This document shows, in pieces, positions 1 through 7,350 of a stretch of DNA of 64,000 bases. Source of the stretch: Citricoccus zhacaiensis (GTDB lineage: Bacteria; Actinomycetota; Actinomycetes; Actinomycetales; Micrococcaceae); the NCBI RefSeq assembly GCF_014645315.1, contig NZ_BMLQ01000008.1, forward strand, positions 124,001 to 188,000, read 5' to 3'. A program made the translations under genes and the position numbers. The notes beneath the pieces are model-generated. The model ran no database searches and was not told the origin of the DNA. It was given only the letters and a program-made list of their open reading frames with translations. Numbering within the stretch: position 1 is the stretch's first letter; every line of letters starts with the position of its first letter.

Positions 1-1016
1 GTCTGGAGACGTCCAACCCCGCGGTCCAGACCCTCGGCACCGACCTGGCCATCCTGCAGGACCTGGCCGGCACGGACCTGATCCACACCCACACGTGGTA
101 CGCGAACCTGGCCGGCCACCTCGGCGGCCTCCTCCACGATGTCCCGCATATCCTCTCCGCCCACTCCCTGGAACCCTTGCGGCCCTGGAAGGCCGAGCAG
201 CTCGGCGGCGGCTACCGCGTGTCCTCCTGGGCCGAGGCGACCGCCTATGCCTCGGCGGCGGCCGTCATCGCGGTCTCGGAGGGCATGCGGAAGGACATCA
301 TGGCGGCCTACCCGGATGTGGACCCAGCCAAGGTCCGCGTCGTCCACAACGGCATCGACACCGAACTGTGGACCCCCCAGCACGACGCCGGCGCCCTCGA
401 GCACCATGGCATCGATCCGGGGCGTCCGATGGTCGCCTTCGTCGGCCGGGTGACCCGGCAGAAGGGCGTGCCCTATCTCCTGCGGGCCGCGGCCCGGCTC
501 GCCCCCGAGGTCCAGGTCGTCCTCTGCGCCGGAGCGGCCGACACCCCTGAGCTGGCCGCCGAGGTGGCTGGCCTGGTGGCCGAGTTGAAGGCCGCTCGGG
601 ACGGGGTCACGGTCATCGAGGGCATGCTTCCCCGGGCGGACATCATGCAGATCCTGTCCCACGCCACCGTGTTCGCCTGCCCCTCCGTCTACGAGCCGCT
701 CGGCATCGTCAACCTCGAGGCCATGGCGTGCGGTACGGCCGTGGTCGCCTCCGCCGTGGGCGGGATCCCCGAGGTCGTCCAGCACGGCGAGACCGGCCTT
801 CTGGTGGAACTCGACCAGAGCGCCGACGGCTCCGGGACGCCGCTCGACGAGGAACGCTTCATCACCGACTTCGCCGCCGCCCTCACAACTGTGCTCGAGG
901 ATCCCGCCGAGGCAGCGCGGATGGGCAGGGCCGGCCGGCAGCGGGCGATCGACCACTTCTCCTGGATGGCCATCGCCGATCGGACCCTGGACGTCTACGA
1001 GTCTGTCCTCCGGTGA
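1..1016 (+). CDS. glgA: Glycogen synthase / maltose-1-phosphate synthase, GT4 (5' truncated)
   Basis: The gene enters from outside the window; the reading frame is open from base 3 and about 337 residues are visible of a family that is usually about 400. It resembles the actinobacterial GlgA/GlgM branch of GT4 glycosyltransferases, which use ADP-glucose (or UDP-glucose) to extend alpha-glucan or make maltose-1-phosphate. Visible hallmarks are THTWYANLAGHL near the truncated end, SAHSLEPLRPWKAEQLGGGY, the mid-protein GRVTRQKGV loop, and the C-terminal EPLGIVNLEAMACGTAVV nucleotide-sugar site with its two glutamates. The stop TGA overlaps the GTG of the next gene, so it may be co-transcribed with the glycan cluster. 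Whether it works in glycogen metabolism or in that cluster cannot be decided here. Confidence 0.9.
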   Translation, partial: LETSNPAVQTLGTDLAILQDLAGTDLIHTHTWYANLAGHLGGLLHDVPHILSAHSLEPLRPWKAEQLGGGYRVSSWAEATAYASAAAVIAVSEGMRKDIMAAYPDVDPAKVRVVHNGIDTELWTPQHDAGALEHHGIDPGRPMVAFVGRVTRQKGVPYLLRAAARLAPEVQVVLCAGAADTPELAAEVAGLVAELKAARDGVTVIEGMLPRADIMQILSHATVFACPSVYEPLGIVNLEAMACGTAVVASAVGGIPEVVQHGETGLLVELDQSADGSGTPLDEERFITDFAAALTTVLEDPAEAARMGRAGRQRAIDHFSWMAIADRTLDVYESVLR

Positions 1017-1945
1017 CCGGCCCGCGGGCCCTCGTGGTCGGTTGGCCGTCAGTCCTGCACGGGGAGGCCACGGCCGGCGACGTGCTGGCCATGCGGACGG
1101 TGGAGCACGCCCTGTCCGGGGCCGGGATCCGGCACGACACGGCCTGGAGCCCCGTCATGTGTCCGCCGGGCGGCCTTCTCCTGGATGATGCGGAACCCAG
1201 CCACTACTCGTACCTGATCTTCGCCTGCGGCCCAGCCACGGGGACGCCGCTGGTGGAACTGCATGAACGCTTCTCCCACTGCACCCGGATCGCCATCGGT
1301 GTCAGCGTCGTCGATCCCGCCGACCCCGCCGTGACCGGGTTCCACCGGGTCTTCGCGCGAGACCGCCCGGGATCACCTCCACAGCCGGACCTGGCCACAG
1401 CGGCACCGATGGCACCCGAGGCGCGCCTCCCGCCGGTGCTGGGTGTCTTCCTGACGGCCGGCCAGCGGGAGTACGGGGCTAGGCGCCGTCATGACGCGGT
1501 GAAGGACACGCTGGCGACGTGGCTGTCCCGGATCGATGCCGCCCGGCTCGACCTGGACACCCGGCTCGACCCGCGGGACTGGCGCCTGCCTGCGTCCCCG
1601 GAGCAGCTGCAGTCGGTGATCCAGCGACTGGATGCTGTGGTGACCATGCGCATGCACGGCCTGGTCCTGGCGCTGCGGGCCGGGGTACCGGCCCTTGCCC
1701 TGGACCCGGTGGAGGGTGGCGGGAAGGTGACGGCACAGGCACGGGCCCTGGACTGGCCGGCCGTCCTGTCCGCCGCCGCGGTCTCGGAGTCCGCCCTGGA
1801 CCACCAGCTGGCGTGGTGCCTGTCCGAGGGACGGGCCGTCGCACGGCACAGGGCGTCCTGGATGGGATCCGGACGTGGAGAGGGGAATGATGGCCTAGTC
1901 AATGCAGGGTTGAGCAAGCTCATCCACCAACTGCGTAGCGATTGA
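1013..1945 (+). CDS. Polysaccharide pyruvyl transferase family protein
   Basis: A 310-residue protein starting at a GTG that overlaps the upstream stop by 4 bp. It resembles the polysaccharide pyruvyltransferase (CsaB/WcaK) family, which moves pyruvate from PEP to a sugar as a ketal. The best evidence is the C-terminal RMHGLVLALRAGVPALALD block, the family's conserved R-x-H-x-x-x-x-A-x-x-x-G-x-P-x-x-A signature, at about residues 205-225. The N-terminal half (ALVVGWPSVLHGEATAGDVLAM) fits the gly-rich first Rossmann-like domain. No signal peptide or membrane segment is seen. Sitting at the head of a run of glycosyltransferases and a carbamoyltransferase, it probably decorates the same glycan. 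The acceptor is unknown. Confidence 0.72.
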   Translation: MTGPRALVVGWPSVLHGEATAGDVLAMRTVEHALSGAGIRHDTAWSPVMCPPGGLLLDDAEPSHYSYLIFACGPATGTPLVELHERFSHCTRIAIGVSVVDPADPAVTGFHRVFARDRPGSPPQPDLATAAPMAPEARLPPVLGVFLTAGQREYGARRRHDAVKDTLATWLSRIDAARLDLDTRLDPRDWRLPASPEQLQSVIQRLDAVVTMRMHGLVLALRAGVPALALDPVEGGGKVTAQARALDWPAVLSAAAVSESALDHQLAWCLSEGRAVARHRASWMGSGRGEGNDGLVNAGLSKLIHQLRSD

Positions 1946-2001
1946 CACGGGCCCTCCAAACCGTGTCCTCCGTTACAGGTTTCTTATGCAAGACTGACGG
2001 C

Positions 2002-3639
2002 GTGCGCTACTTGGGAATCAATGCAACGTTCCATGATCCGGCTGCCGCTGTGGTGGTCAACGGCGAAGTCGTGGCAGCCGCGGAGGAGGAGAGGTTCTCC
2101 CGCCGCAAGCACGGAAAGCGGCCGGTGCCGTTCTCCGCGTGGGAGCTGCCAGAGCAGTCCATGCGCTGGGTGCTGGCCGAGGCCGGGATCACCGCCGAGG
2201 ACCTGGACGGGGTGGCGTACTCCTTCGACCCGGAGATCGCCGTGGACATCCCCGACGACCCCTATGACCACGTCCGGCTGGACTATGTGCGCCGGGCCCC
2301 GGGATTCATCGCCGAAGCCCTGCCCGGCCTGGACCCGTCCAAGGTCACGTACGTCCAGCACCACGTGGCCCACGCCGCCTCCTCCGGGCTCGCCGGCCCC
2401 TACCGTACCGGTGCGGTGCTCGTCTCGGACGGCCGGGGAGAGGGCCACTCCCACCTGGCCGGCGAGTACGTCGACGGTGAGCTGTCCATCCTGGCCCGTC
2501 AGGAGCTGCCCGATTCCCTGGGCCTGGTCTACGAATCCCTGACCGACCACCTCGGCTTCCTGCGCTCGTCCGACGAGTTCAAGGTCATGGCCTTGGCCTC
2601 CTACGGGACTCCGCGCTTCCTGGACGAACTCCGCGACTACGTCCACGCCACCGGGGACGGCGGTTTCACCGCCCGTGCCCCGGAGTGGGAGCAGTTCGCC
2701 CCCCGGCGGATCGATGACGGCACCTGGGGCGGCGCCCACGCCGACCTCGCGGCCTCCGTCCAGTGCGTGGTCGAGGAGACCCTGGTGGAACTGGCCCGGT
2801 GGCTGCGGGAGCAGACCGGCCAGCGCGTGCTGACCATGGCCGGGGGTACCGCCCTCAACTGCGTGGCCAATTCCCGGATCTGGCGCGAGGCCGGCTTCGA
2901 CGACGTCTGGGTCCAGCCGGCGTCGGGGGACTCCGGAACGGCGCTGGGCGCGGCCCTGACCCTGGCCCAGCGGGCCGGTGACCTCGCCGCGCCGGAGCCG
3001 ACGGCGGCCCTGGGGCGCAGCTGGGATGATGACGAGCTGGCCCAGTGGCTCACCACCGCGCAGGTGCCCTTCACCACGCCCGGGTCCCGCGAGGCCTTGG
3101 CCGCAGAGGTGGCCGGCATCCTCGAACAGAACGGCGTCATCGCCTGGTTCGACGGCCGCAGCGAGTTCGGGCCCCGGGCGCTCGGGTTCCGGTCGCTGCT
3201 GGCGAACCCGATGCATGCCGAGAACCTGGAGCGGCTCAACGATGTGAAGGGCCGGGAGCAGTTCCGCCCGGTGGCCCCCATGGTGCTGGAGGACCGCGCC
3301 GCCGAGATCTTCAGCGGCGGTCCCATCCCCAGTCCCTACATGCTCTTCACCCACGACGTCGCCCCGGAGTGGCGCGACCGCATCCCCACCGTCACCCACG
3401 TGGACGGCTCCGCCCGCATCCAGACGGTCAATGACCGGGACAACCCCGGCATCGCCGCCCTGTTGCGTGCCTTCAACGAACGCACGGGCGTCCCGGTGGT
3501 GGTCAACACCAGTCTGAACACGGCTGGACGCCCGATGGTGGACGACCCCCGAGACGCCCTCGAGTTGTTCGGTTCGGCGCCCGTGGCCGCGCTGGTCCTG
3601 GGTCCGCACCTGATCCGCCGGGCGGGGTTCTTCGCATGA
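2002..3639 (+). CDS. Carbamoyltransferase, NodU/CmcH family
   Basis: A 545-residue O-carbamoyltransferase with the two-domain layout of NodU, CmcH and TobZ. The N-terminal Kae1-like ASKHA domain opens with YLGINATFHDPAAAVV and carries the metal-binding HHVAHAASS at about residue 119. The C-terminal YrdC-like domain carries RSEFGPRALGFRSLLANP at about 383-400 and VVVNTSLNTAGRPMV. Family members make carbamoyl-adenylate from carbamoyl phosphate and ATP, then transfer the carbamoyl group to a sugar or antibiotic hydroxyl. I chose GTG 2002 because homology begins there. An in-frame TTG at 1942 would add 20 unconvincing residues. The 3' end overlaps the next gene by 4 bp. It likely carbamoylates a sugar in the cluster's glycan. 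Confidence 0.9.
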   Translation: MRYLGINATFHDPAAAVVVNGEVVAAAEEERFSRRKHGKRPVPFSAWELPEQSMRWVLAEAGITAEDLDGVAYSFDPEIAVDIPDDPYDHVRLDYVRRAPGFIAEALPGLDPSKVTYVQHHVAHAASSGLAGPYRTGAVLVSDGRGEGHSHLAGEYVDGELSILARQELPDSLGLVYESLTDHLGFLRSSDEFKVMALASYGTPRFLDELRDYVHATGDGGFTARAPEWEQFAPRRIDDGTWGGAHADLAASVQCVVEETLVELARWLREQTGQRVLTMAGGTALNCVANSRIWREAGFDDVWVQPASGDSGTALGAALTLAQRAGDLAAPEPTAALGRSWDDDELAQWLTTAQVPFTTPGSREALAAEVAGILEQNGVIAWFDGRSEFGPRALGFRSLLANPMHAENLERLNDVKGREQFRPVAPMVLEDRAAEIFSGGPIPSPYMLFTHDVAPEWRDRIPTVTHVDGSARIQTVNDRDNPGIAALLRAFNERTGVPVVVNTSLNTAGRPMVDDPRDALELFGSAPVAALVLGPHLIRRAGFFA

Positions 3640-5285
3640 GCGGCCTGAGAGCGCAGGGTCCTTACGCCCTCGTCATCCCCTCGGTCGGCCGCCCCTCCCT
3701 GGACCGGCTCCTGGAGACCGTGGCCGCCCTGGACACCGACGCATCCCACCCCGGCCCGGTGGAGATCGTCGTGGTGGACGACCGCCGCGAACCGGCGGAG
3801 ACTGGCACCCGGCTCGCCCCCCTGATGCCCACGGTGGATGGGGAACCCGTGCGCGTGGTGCGCGGCTACGGCCGCGGCCCCGCAGCGGCGCGCAACCGCG
3901 GCTGGCGGGCCGTCGACGATTCCGTGGAATGGATCGCGTTCCTGGACGATGACGTCGAGCTGCCGACCACCTGGGCCCGCGATCTGGCCACCGACCTGGC
4001 CGCCTGTCCACCCGAGGTGGCCGCCAGTCAGGGCCGGATCACAGTGCCGTTGCCGACGGACCGGGCACCCACCGACTGGGCGCGCAACACCGCCTCACTG
4101 CAGGAGGCCGATTGGGCGACGGCCGACATGGCCTACCGCCGGCGTGTGCTCGAGGAGGTCGGGGGACTGGACGAGCGCTTCCCGCGGGCCTACCGCGAGG
4201 ACGCCGACCTGGCCCTGCGGGTCCGTCTCGCCGGCTACCGGTTGGTGCGCGGCCACCGCAACATCCTCCACCCCGTCCGCCCGGCGGACGACTGGGTCAG
4301 CCAGCGCGTGCAGGCAGGAAACGCCGACAACGCCTTGATGCGCCGGCTGCACGGCCCGCACTGGCGTGAACAAGCCCAGGCACCCGCCGGGGCCTTCGGC
4401 TGGCACGTGGCCACGACGACGGCCGCGGCCCTTGCGGCGATCGGCACCGTGGGCTGGATGGCGGGCTCGCGCGGCGCCGGCCGGATCGCCGGAGCCGGCA
4501 TCGTGGCCTGGTCCGCCCTGTACGGGCGTTTCCTCGGCAGGAGGCTAGCCCCCGGACCGCGACCGGGAGACCCTGAGTTCCCGGCGGAGTTGCGCCGGAT
4601 GGCCTTGACCAGTGCGACCATCCCGCCGAGCGCGGTCCGGCACCGAGTCCGCGGCTGGATGCAGCACCGGTCCACCGGCCCCTGGCCCGTCCGCCCCCGC
4701 GCCGTGCTCTTCGACCGGGACGGCACCCTCGTCCACGATGTGCCCTACAACGGAGACCCGGACCAGGTCGATCCCGTCGATGGCGCCCGGGGCCTCCTCA
4801 AGCGCGTCCGCGCTGCTGGGCTGGGCACAGCCGTCGTCACCAACCAGTCGGGAGTGGCCCGCGGACTGGTCTCCCGGGACCAGGTGGATGCCGTCAACGA
4901 ACGGATCGACCGGCTGCTCGGCCCCTTCGACTCCTGGCAGGTCTGTCCCCACGGACCGGCGGAGAACTGCCCCTGCCGCAAGCCGCGGCCGGGCATGGTC
5001 CTCGCCGCCGCGAAGGCCCTGGGCGTACGCCCCGAGGAATGCGTGCTCATCGGCGACATCGGTGCGGACATCGAGGCCGCCCAGTCCGCCGGAGCCCGAT
5101 CGGTGCTGGTGCCGACCCACGTGACCCGGCCCGAGGAGGTTTCCGATGCCCCGGTCACCGCGCCGGACCTGGCCACCGCCGTCGAACTCGTGCTCGACTG
5201 GTCCTCCGGCCGGCAGCAGGCCCCGGCCGCCACCCTGACTTCGACCCTGACCTCGACCCAGGACGGTGAACAATCCACCACATGA
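3636..5285 (+). CDS. Fusion: GT2 glycosyltransferase + GmhB-like HAD heptose bisphosphate phosphatase
   Basis: A 549-residue natural fusion. Residues about 10-230 are a GT-A family 2 glycosyltransferase: VIPSVGRPSLDRLLETV, the nucleotide-binding VVVDDRR, the metal-binding FLDDDVELP and a second-half REDADLALRVRLAGY. A hydrophobic stretch at about 255-300 may be a membrane anchor. From about residue 357 an HAD phosphatase of the GmhB/HisB-N type follows: motif I FDRDGTLVHD, motif II VVTNQSGVARG, the zinc-loop cysteines in CPHGPAENCPCRKPRPGM, and motif IV LIGDIGADIEAA. GmhB removes the 7-phosphate of D-glycero-D-manno-heptose 1,7-bisphosphate. With HldE and a SIS domain downstream, a heptose role is more likely than histidinol-phosphate phosphatase. 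It overlaps both neighbours by 4 bp. Confidence 0.88.
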   Translation: MSGLRAQGPYALVIPSVGRPSLDRLLETVAALDTDASHPGPVEIVVVDDRREPAETGTRLAPLMPTVDGEPVRVVRGYGRGPAAARNRGWRAVDDSVEWIAFLDDDVELPTTWARDLATDLAACPPEVAASQGRITVPLPTDRAPTDWARNTASLQEADWATADMAYRRRVLEEVGGLDERFPRAYREDADLALRVRLAGYRLVRGHRNILHPVRPADDWVSQRVQAGNADNALMRRLHGPHWREQAQAPAGAFGWHVATTTAAALAAIGTVGWMAGSRGAGRIAGAGIVAWSALYGRFLGRRLAPGPRPGDPEFPAELRRMALTSATIPPSAVRHRVRGWMQHRSTGPWPVRPRAVLFDRDGTLVHDVPYNGDPDQVDPVDGARGLLKRVRAAGLGTAVVTNQSGVARGLVSRDQVDAVNERIDRLLGPFDSWQVCPHGPAENCPCRKPRPGMVLAAAKALGVRPEECVLIGDIGADIEAAQSAGARSVLVPTHVTRPEEVSDAPVTAPDLATAVELVLDWSSGRQQAPAATLTSTLTSTQDGEQSTT

Positions 5286-6394
5286 CGCGCATCCTCGCGG
5301 TACGACTCGATTCGGACGGCGACGTCCTGCTGACCGGGCCCGCGATCCGGGTCCTGGCCAAGATCGGCACGGTGGACCTGCTCGCCTCCCCGTCCGGAGC
5401 CGCCGCGGCGCGGTTGCTGCCCGGCGTCCACACGGTCCTGGAATTCGACGCCCCGTGGTCCGGCTTCCGGCCGCCGGCGGTCGACACGCGGGCCACGCTG
5501 GAGCTGGTCGAGCGGTTGCGCGTCACGGGGTACGACCGGGCGGTCATCTTCACCTCCTTCCACCAGAGCCCCCTGCCGATGGCCCTGCTGGCCCGGATGG
5601 CCGGGATCGAACACATCGTGGGCACGAGTACGGACTACCCCGGGTCGTTGTTGGACGTGCGATTGAAGCGCGCCGACCCGCCGGGTGGCGGCCACGAGGT
5701 CGAGGCCGCCCTGGAGGTCGCGGTCGCCGCCGGTGCCCCTCGGCCGGAGCACCCGATCTTGGGCGTGCGCCGCCCCCTGCCACCACCACCCACTCAACTG
5801 CCCGCTGCCCTGCGCTCGGGCGGCTACGTGGTCCTGCACCCGGGCGCGTCCGTGCCGGCACGCGGACTGCGGGCGGACCACGCCGGGGCCATCGCGGCGG
5901 CCCTGGCCGCTGCCGGCCACGCCGTCGTCGTCACCGGGGGACCCGCCGAACGCGAACTGGTGGCCGAGACGGTGGCCCTGGCGCGCGGACGCCACCCGGA
6001 TGCCACGGTGCTGGACCTGGCCGGGGCCACAGACCTGGCCGGCCTGGCCTCGGTGCTCGAGTCCGCGGACTGCACGGTGGTCGGCAACACCGGCCCGGCC
6101 CACCTCTCGGCCGCCGTCGGCACACCGGTCGTCTCCCTGTTCTCTCCGGTGGTCCCCGCCGAGCGATGGCGGCCCTACGGGGTCCCGGTCCGTCTGCTCG
6201 GCGACCAGCACGCCCCGTGCCGGGACAGCCGAGCCCGTGACTGCCCCGTCCCCGGACACCCGTGCCTGAGTGGAGTCTCCGGCGCCGACGTGGTCGCCGC
6301 CGTGGCCGAGCTCACCCAGCCCACCGACCAACCGGTCCGGGCCGCCCACGAGGCCGGCTGCGGACCCCTGAGCACCTCCCGAGGAGACCGATGA
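5282..6394 (+). CDS. GT9 heptosyltransferase-like glycosyltransferase
   Basis: A 370-residue GT-B enzyme of family 9 (ADP-heptose:LPS heptosyltransferase, WaaF/WaaC-like). It opens with ILAVRLDSDGDVLLTGPAI, the GT9 start motif that includes the catalytic aspartate. Further on come VVLHPGASVPARGL (phosphate/nucleotide loop, about 180-195), VVVTGGPAERELV and VVGNTGPAHLSAAVGTPVVSLFSP, the ADP-heptose site of the C-terminal domain. The tail has a cysteine-bearing segment (APCRDSRARDCPVPGHPC) like the CxxxxC tail of many GT9 proteins. The ATG overlaps the previous stop. With an ADP-heptose pathway in the same operon, ADP-heptose is the likely donor. The acceptor is unknown, since Gram-positives have no LPS core. 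Confidence 0.88.
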   Translation: MTRILAVRLDSDGDVLLTGPAIRVLAKIGTVDLLASPSGAAAARLLPGVHTVLEFDAPWSGFRPPAVDTRATLELVERLRVTGYDRAVIFTSFHQSPLPMALLARMAGIEHIVGTSTDYPGSLLDVRLKRADPPGGGHEVEAALEVAVAAGAPRPEHPILGVRRPLPPPPTQLPAALRSGGYVVLHPGASVPARGLRADHAGAIAAALAAAGHAVVVTGGPAERELVAETVALARGRHPDATVLDLAGATDLAGLASVLESADCTVVGNTGPAHLSAAVGTPVVSLFSPVVPAERWRPYGVPVRLLGDQHAPCRDSRARDCPVPGHPCLSGVSGADVVAAVAELTQPTDQPVRAAHEAGCGPLSTSRGDR

Positions 6395-7350
6395 GAATCC
6401 TGATCTGGCATGTGCACGGCTCCTGGATGACCGCGTTCGTCCAGGGCCAGCACGACTACCTGCTGCCGGTGGACGACGACCGGGGACCTGACGGCCGCGG
6501 CCGGGCCCAGACCTGGGACTGGCCGGCCTCTGCGCGGGAGATGACCGCTGCACATCTGGCCGGTGAACAACCGGACCTGGTGGTGCTGCAACGGCCGCAC
6601 GAGGCGGAGCTGCTGGAGAGCTGGACCGGACTGCGGGCTGGGATCGACGTCCCGGCCGTCTACCTGGAGCACAACGCGCCAACCGGGACCGCGATGGCCT
6701 CCGGCCACCCCTATGCCGACCAGGACGCCATCCCGGTCGTGCACGTCACCCACTTCAACCGCATCATGTGGGACACCGGCACGGCCCGCACCGAGGTGAT
6801 CGAGCACGGCGTTCCCGATCCCGGCCACCTGTACACCGGGGAGCAGGCCTCCCTGGCCGTCGTGGTGAACGAACCGGTGCGCCGCACCCGCGTGGCGGGC
6901 ACGGACCTGGTCCTGCAGTTGTCCCGGGACCTGCCCGTGGAGGTCTACGGCATGGGCATGGACCACCTGGCCGAGGTCGCACCTTGGCTCGCGGGCGGCC
7001 TGCACGAGAATTACCGGCAGTCCGAGTTGCACCGGGCCCTGGCCGCACACCGCGTGTACTTCCACCCGTACCGGTGGACCAGCCTGGGGCTGGCCCTGCT
7101 CGAGGCCATGACGCTCGGCATGCCCGTCTTGGCCCTGTCCACCACCGAGGCGCCTCGGGCCGTGCCGCCCTCCGCCGGCCTGCTCAGCAACGACCCGGCC
7201 GAACTGGCGCACCGTGGCCGGCAGTGGCTTCAGGACCCCGGACTCGCGGCCCAGGCCGGGGCCGCGGCCCGTGCCCACGCGCTGGACCGGTACGGTCTTC
7301 AGAGGTTCCTGGCCGACTGGGATGCGTTGATCGGGCGGGTGGTCGCATGA
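6391..7350 (+). CDS. GT4-like glycosyltransferase
   Basis: A 319-residue protein whose ATG overlaps the previous stop. It has a GT-B fold: MRILIWHVHGSWMTAFVQG at the start, a VYLEHNAPTG acceptor-side loop near residue 90, and a donor site HPYRWTSLGLALLEAMTLGMPVLA at about 225-248. The spacing of that block matches GT4, although the usual E-x7-E is shortened. It lacks a signal peptide and membrane segments. The N-terminal third, with HDYLLPVDDDRGPDGRGR, is unusual for GT4. I recall similar proteins beside hldE in other actinobacteria, but I cannot confirm that here. Its substrate is unknown. Confidence 0.75.
   Translation: MRILIWHVHGSWMTAFVQGQHDYLLPVDDDRGPDGRGRAQTWDWPASAREMTAAHLAGEQPDLVVLQRPHEAELLESWTGLRAGIDVPAVYLEHNAPTGTAMASGHPYADQDAIPVVHVTHFNRIMWDTGTARTEVIEHGVPDPGHLYTGEQASLAVVVNEPVRRTRVAGTDLVLQLSRDLPVEVYGMGMDHLAEVAPWLAGGLHENYRQSELHRALAAHRVYFHPYRWTSLGLALLEAMTLGMPVLALSTTEAPRAVPPSAGLLSNDPAELAHRGRQWLQDPGLAAQAGAAARAHALDRYGLQRFLADWDALIGRVVA

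Noticed and set aside
1942-1947. A perfect TTGACA that could be a -35 box before the carbamoyltransferase gene
   Set aside because: No -10-like hexamer lies 16-18 bp downstream; the nearest candidate TTACAG is 25 bp away. It also overlaps the upstream stop codon.
4745-6682. A 645-codon minus-strand open frame opposite the GT2-HAD and GT9 genes
   Set aside because: Arg/Gly/Pro-rich shadow with no recognisable motif; both plus-strand genes show catalytic motifs.
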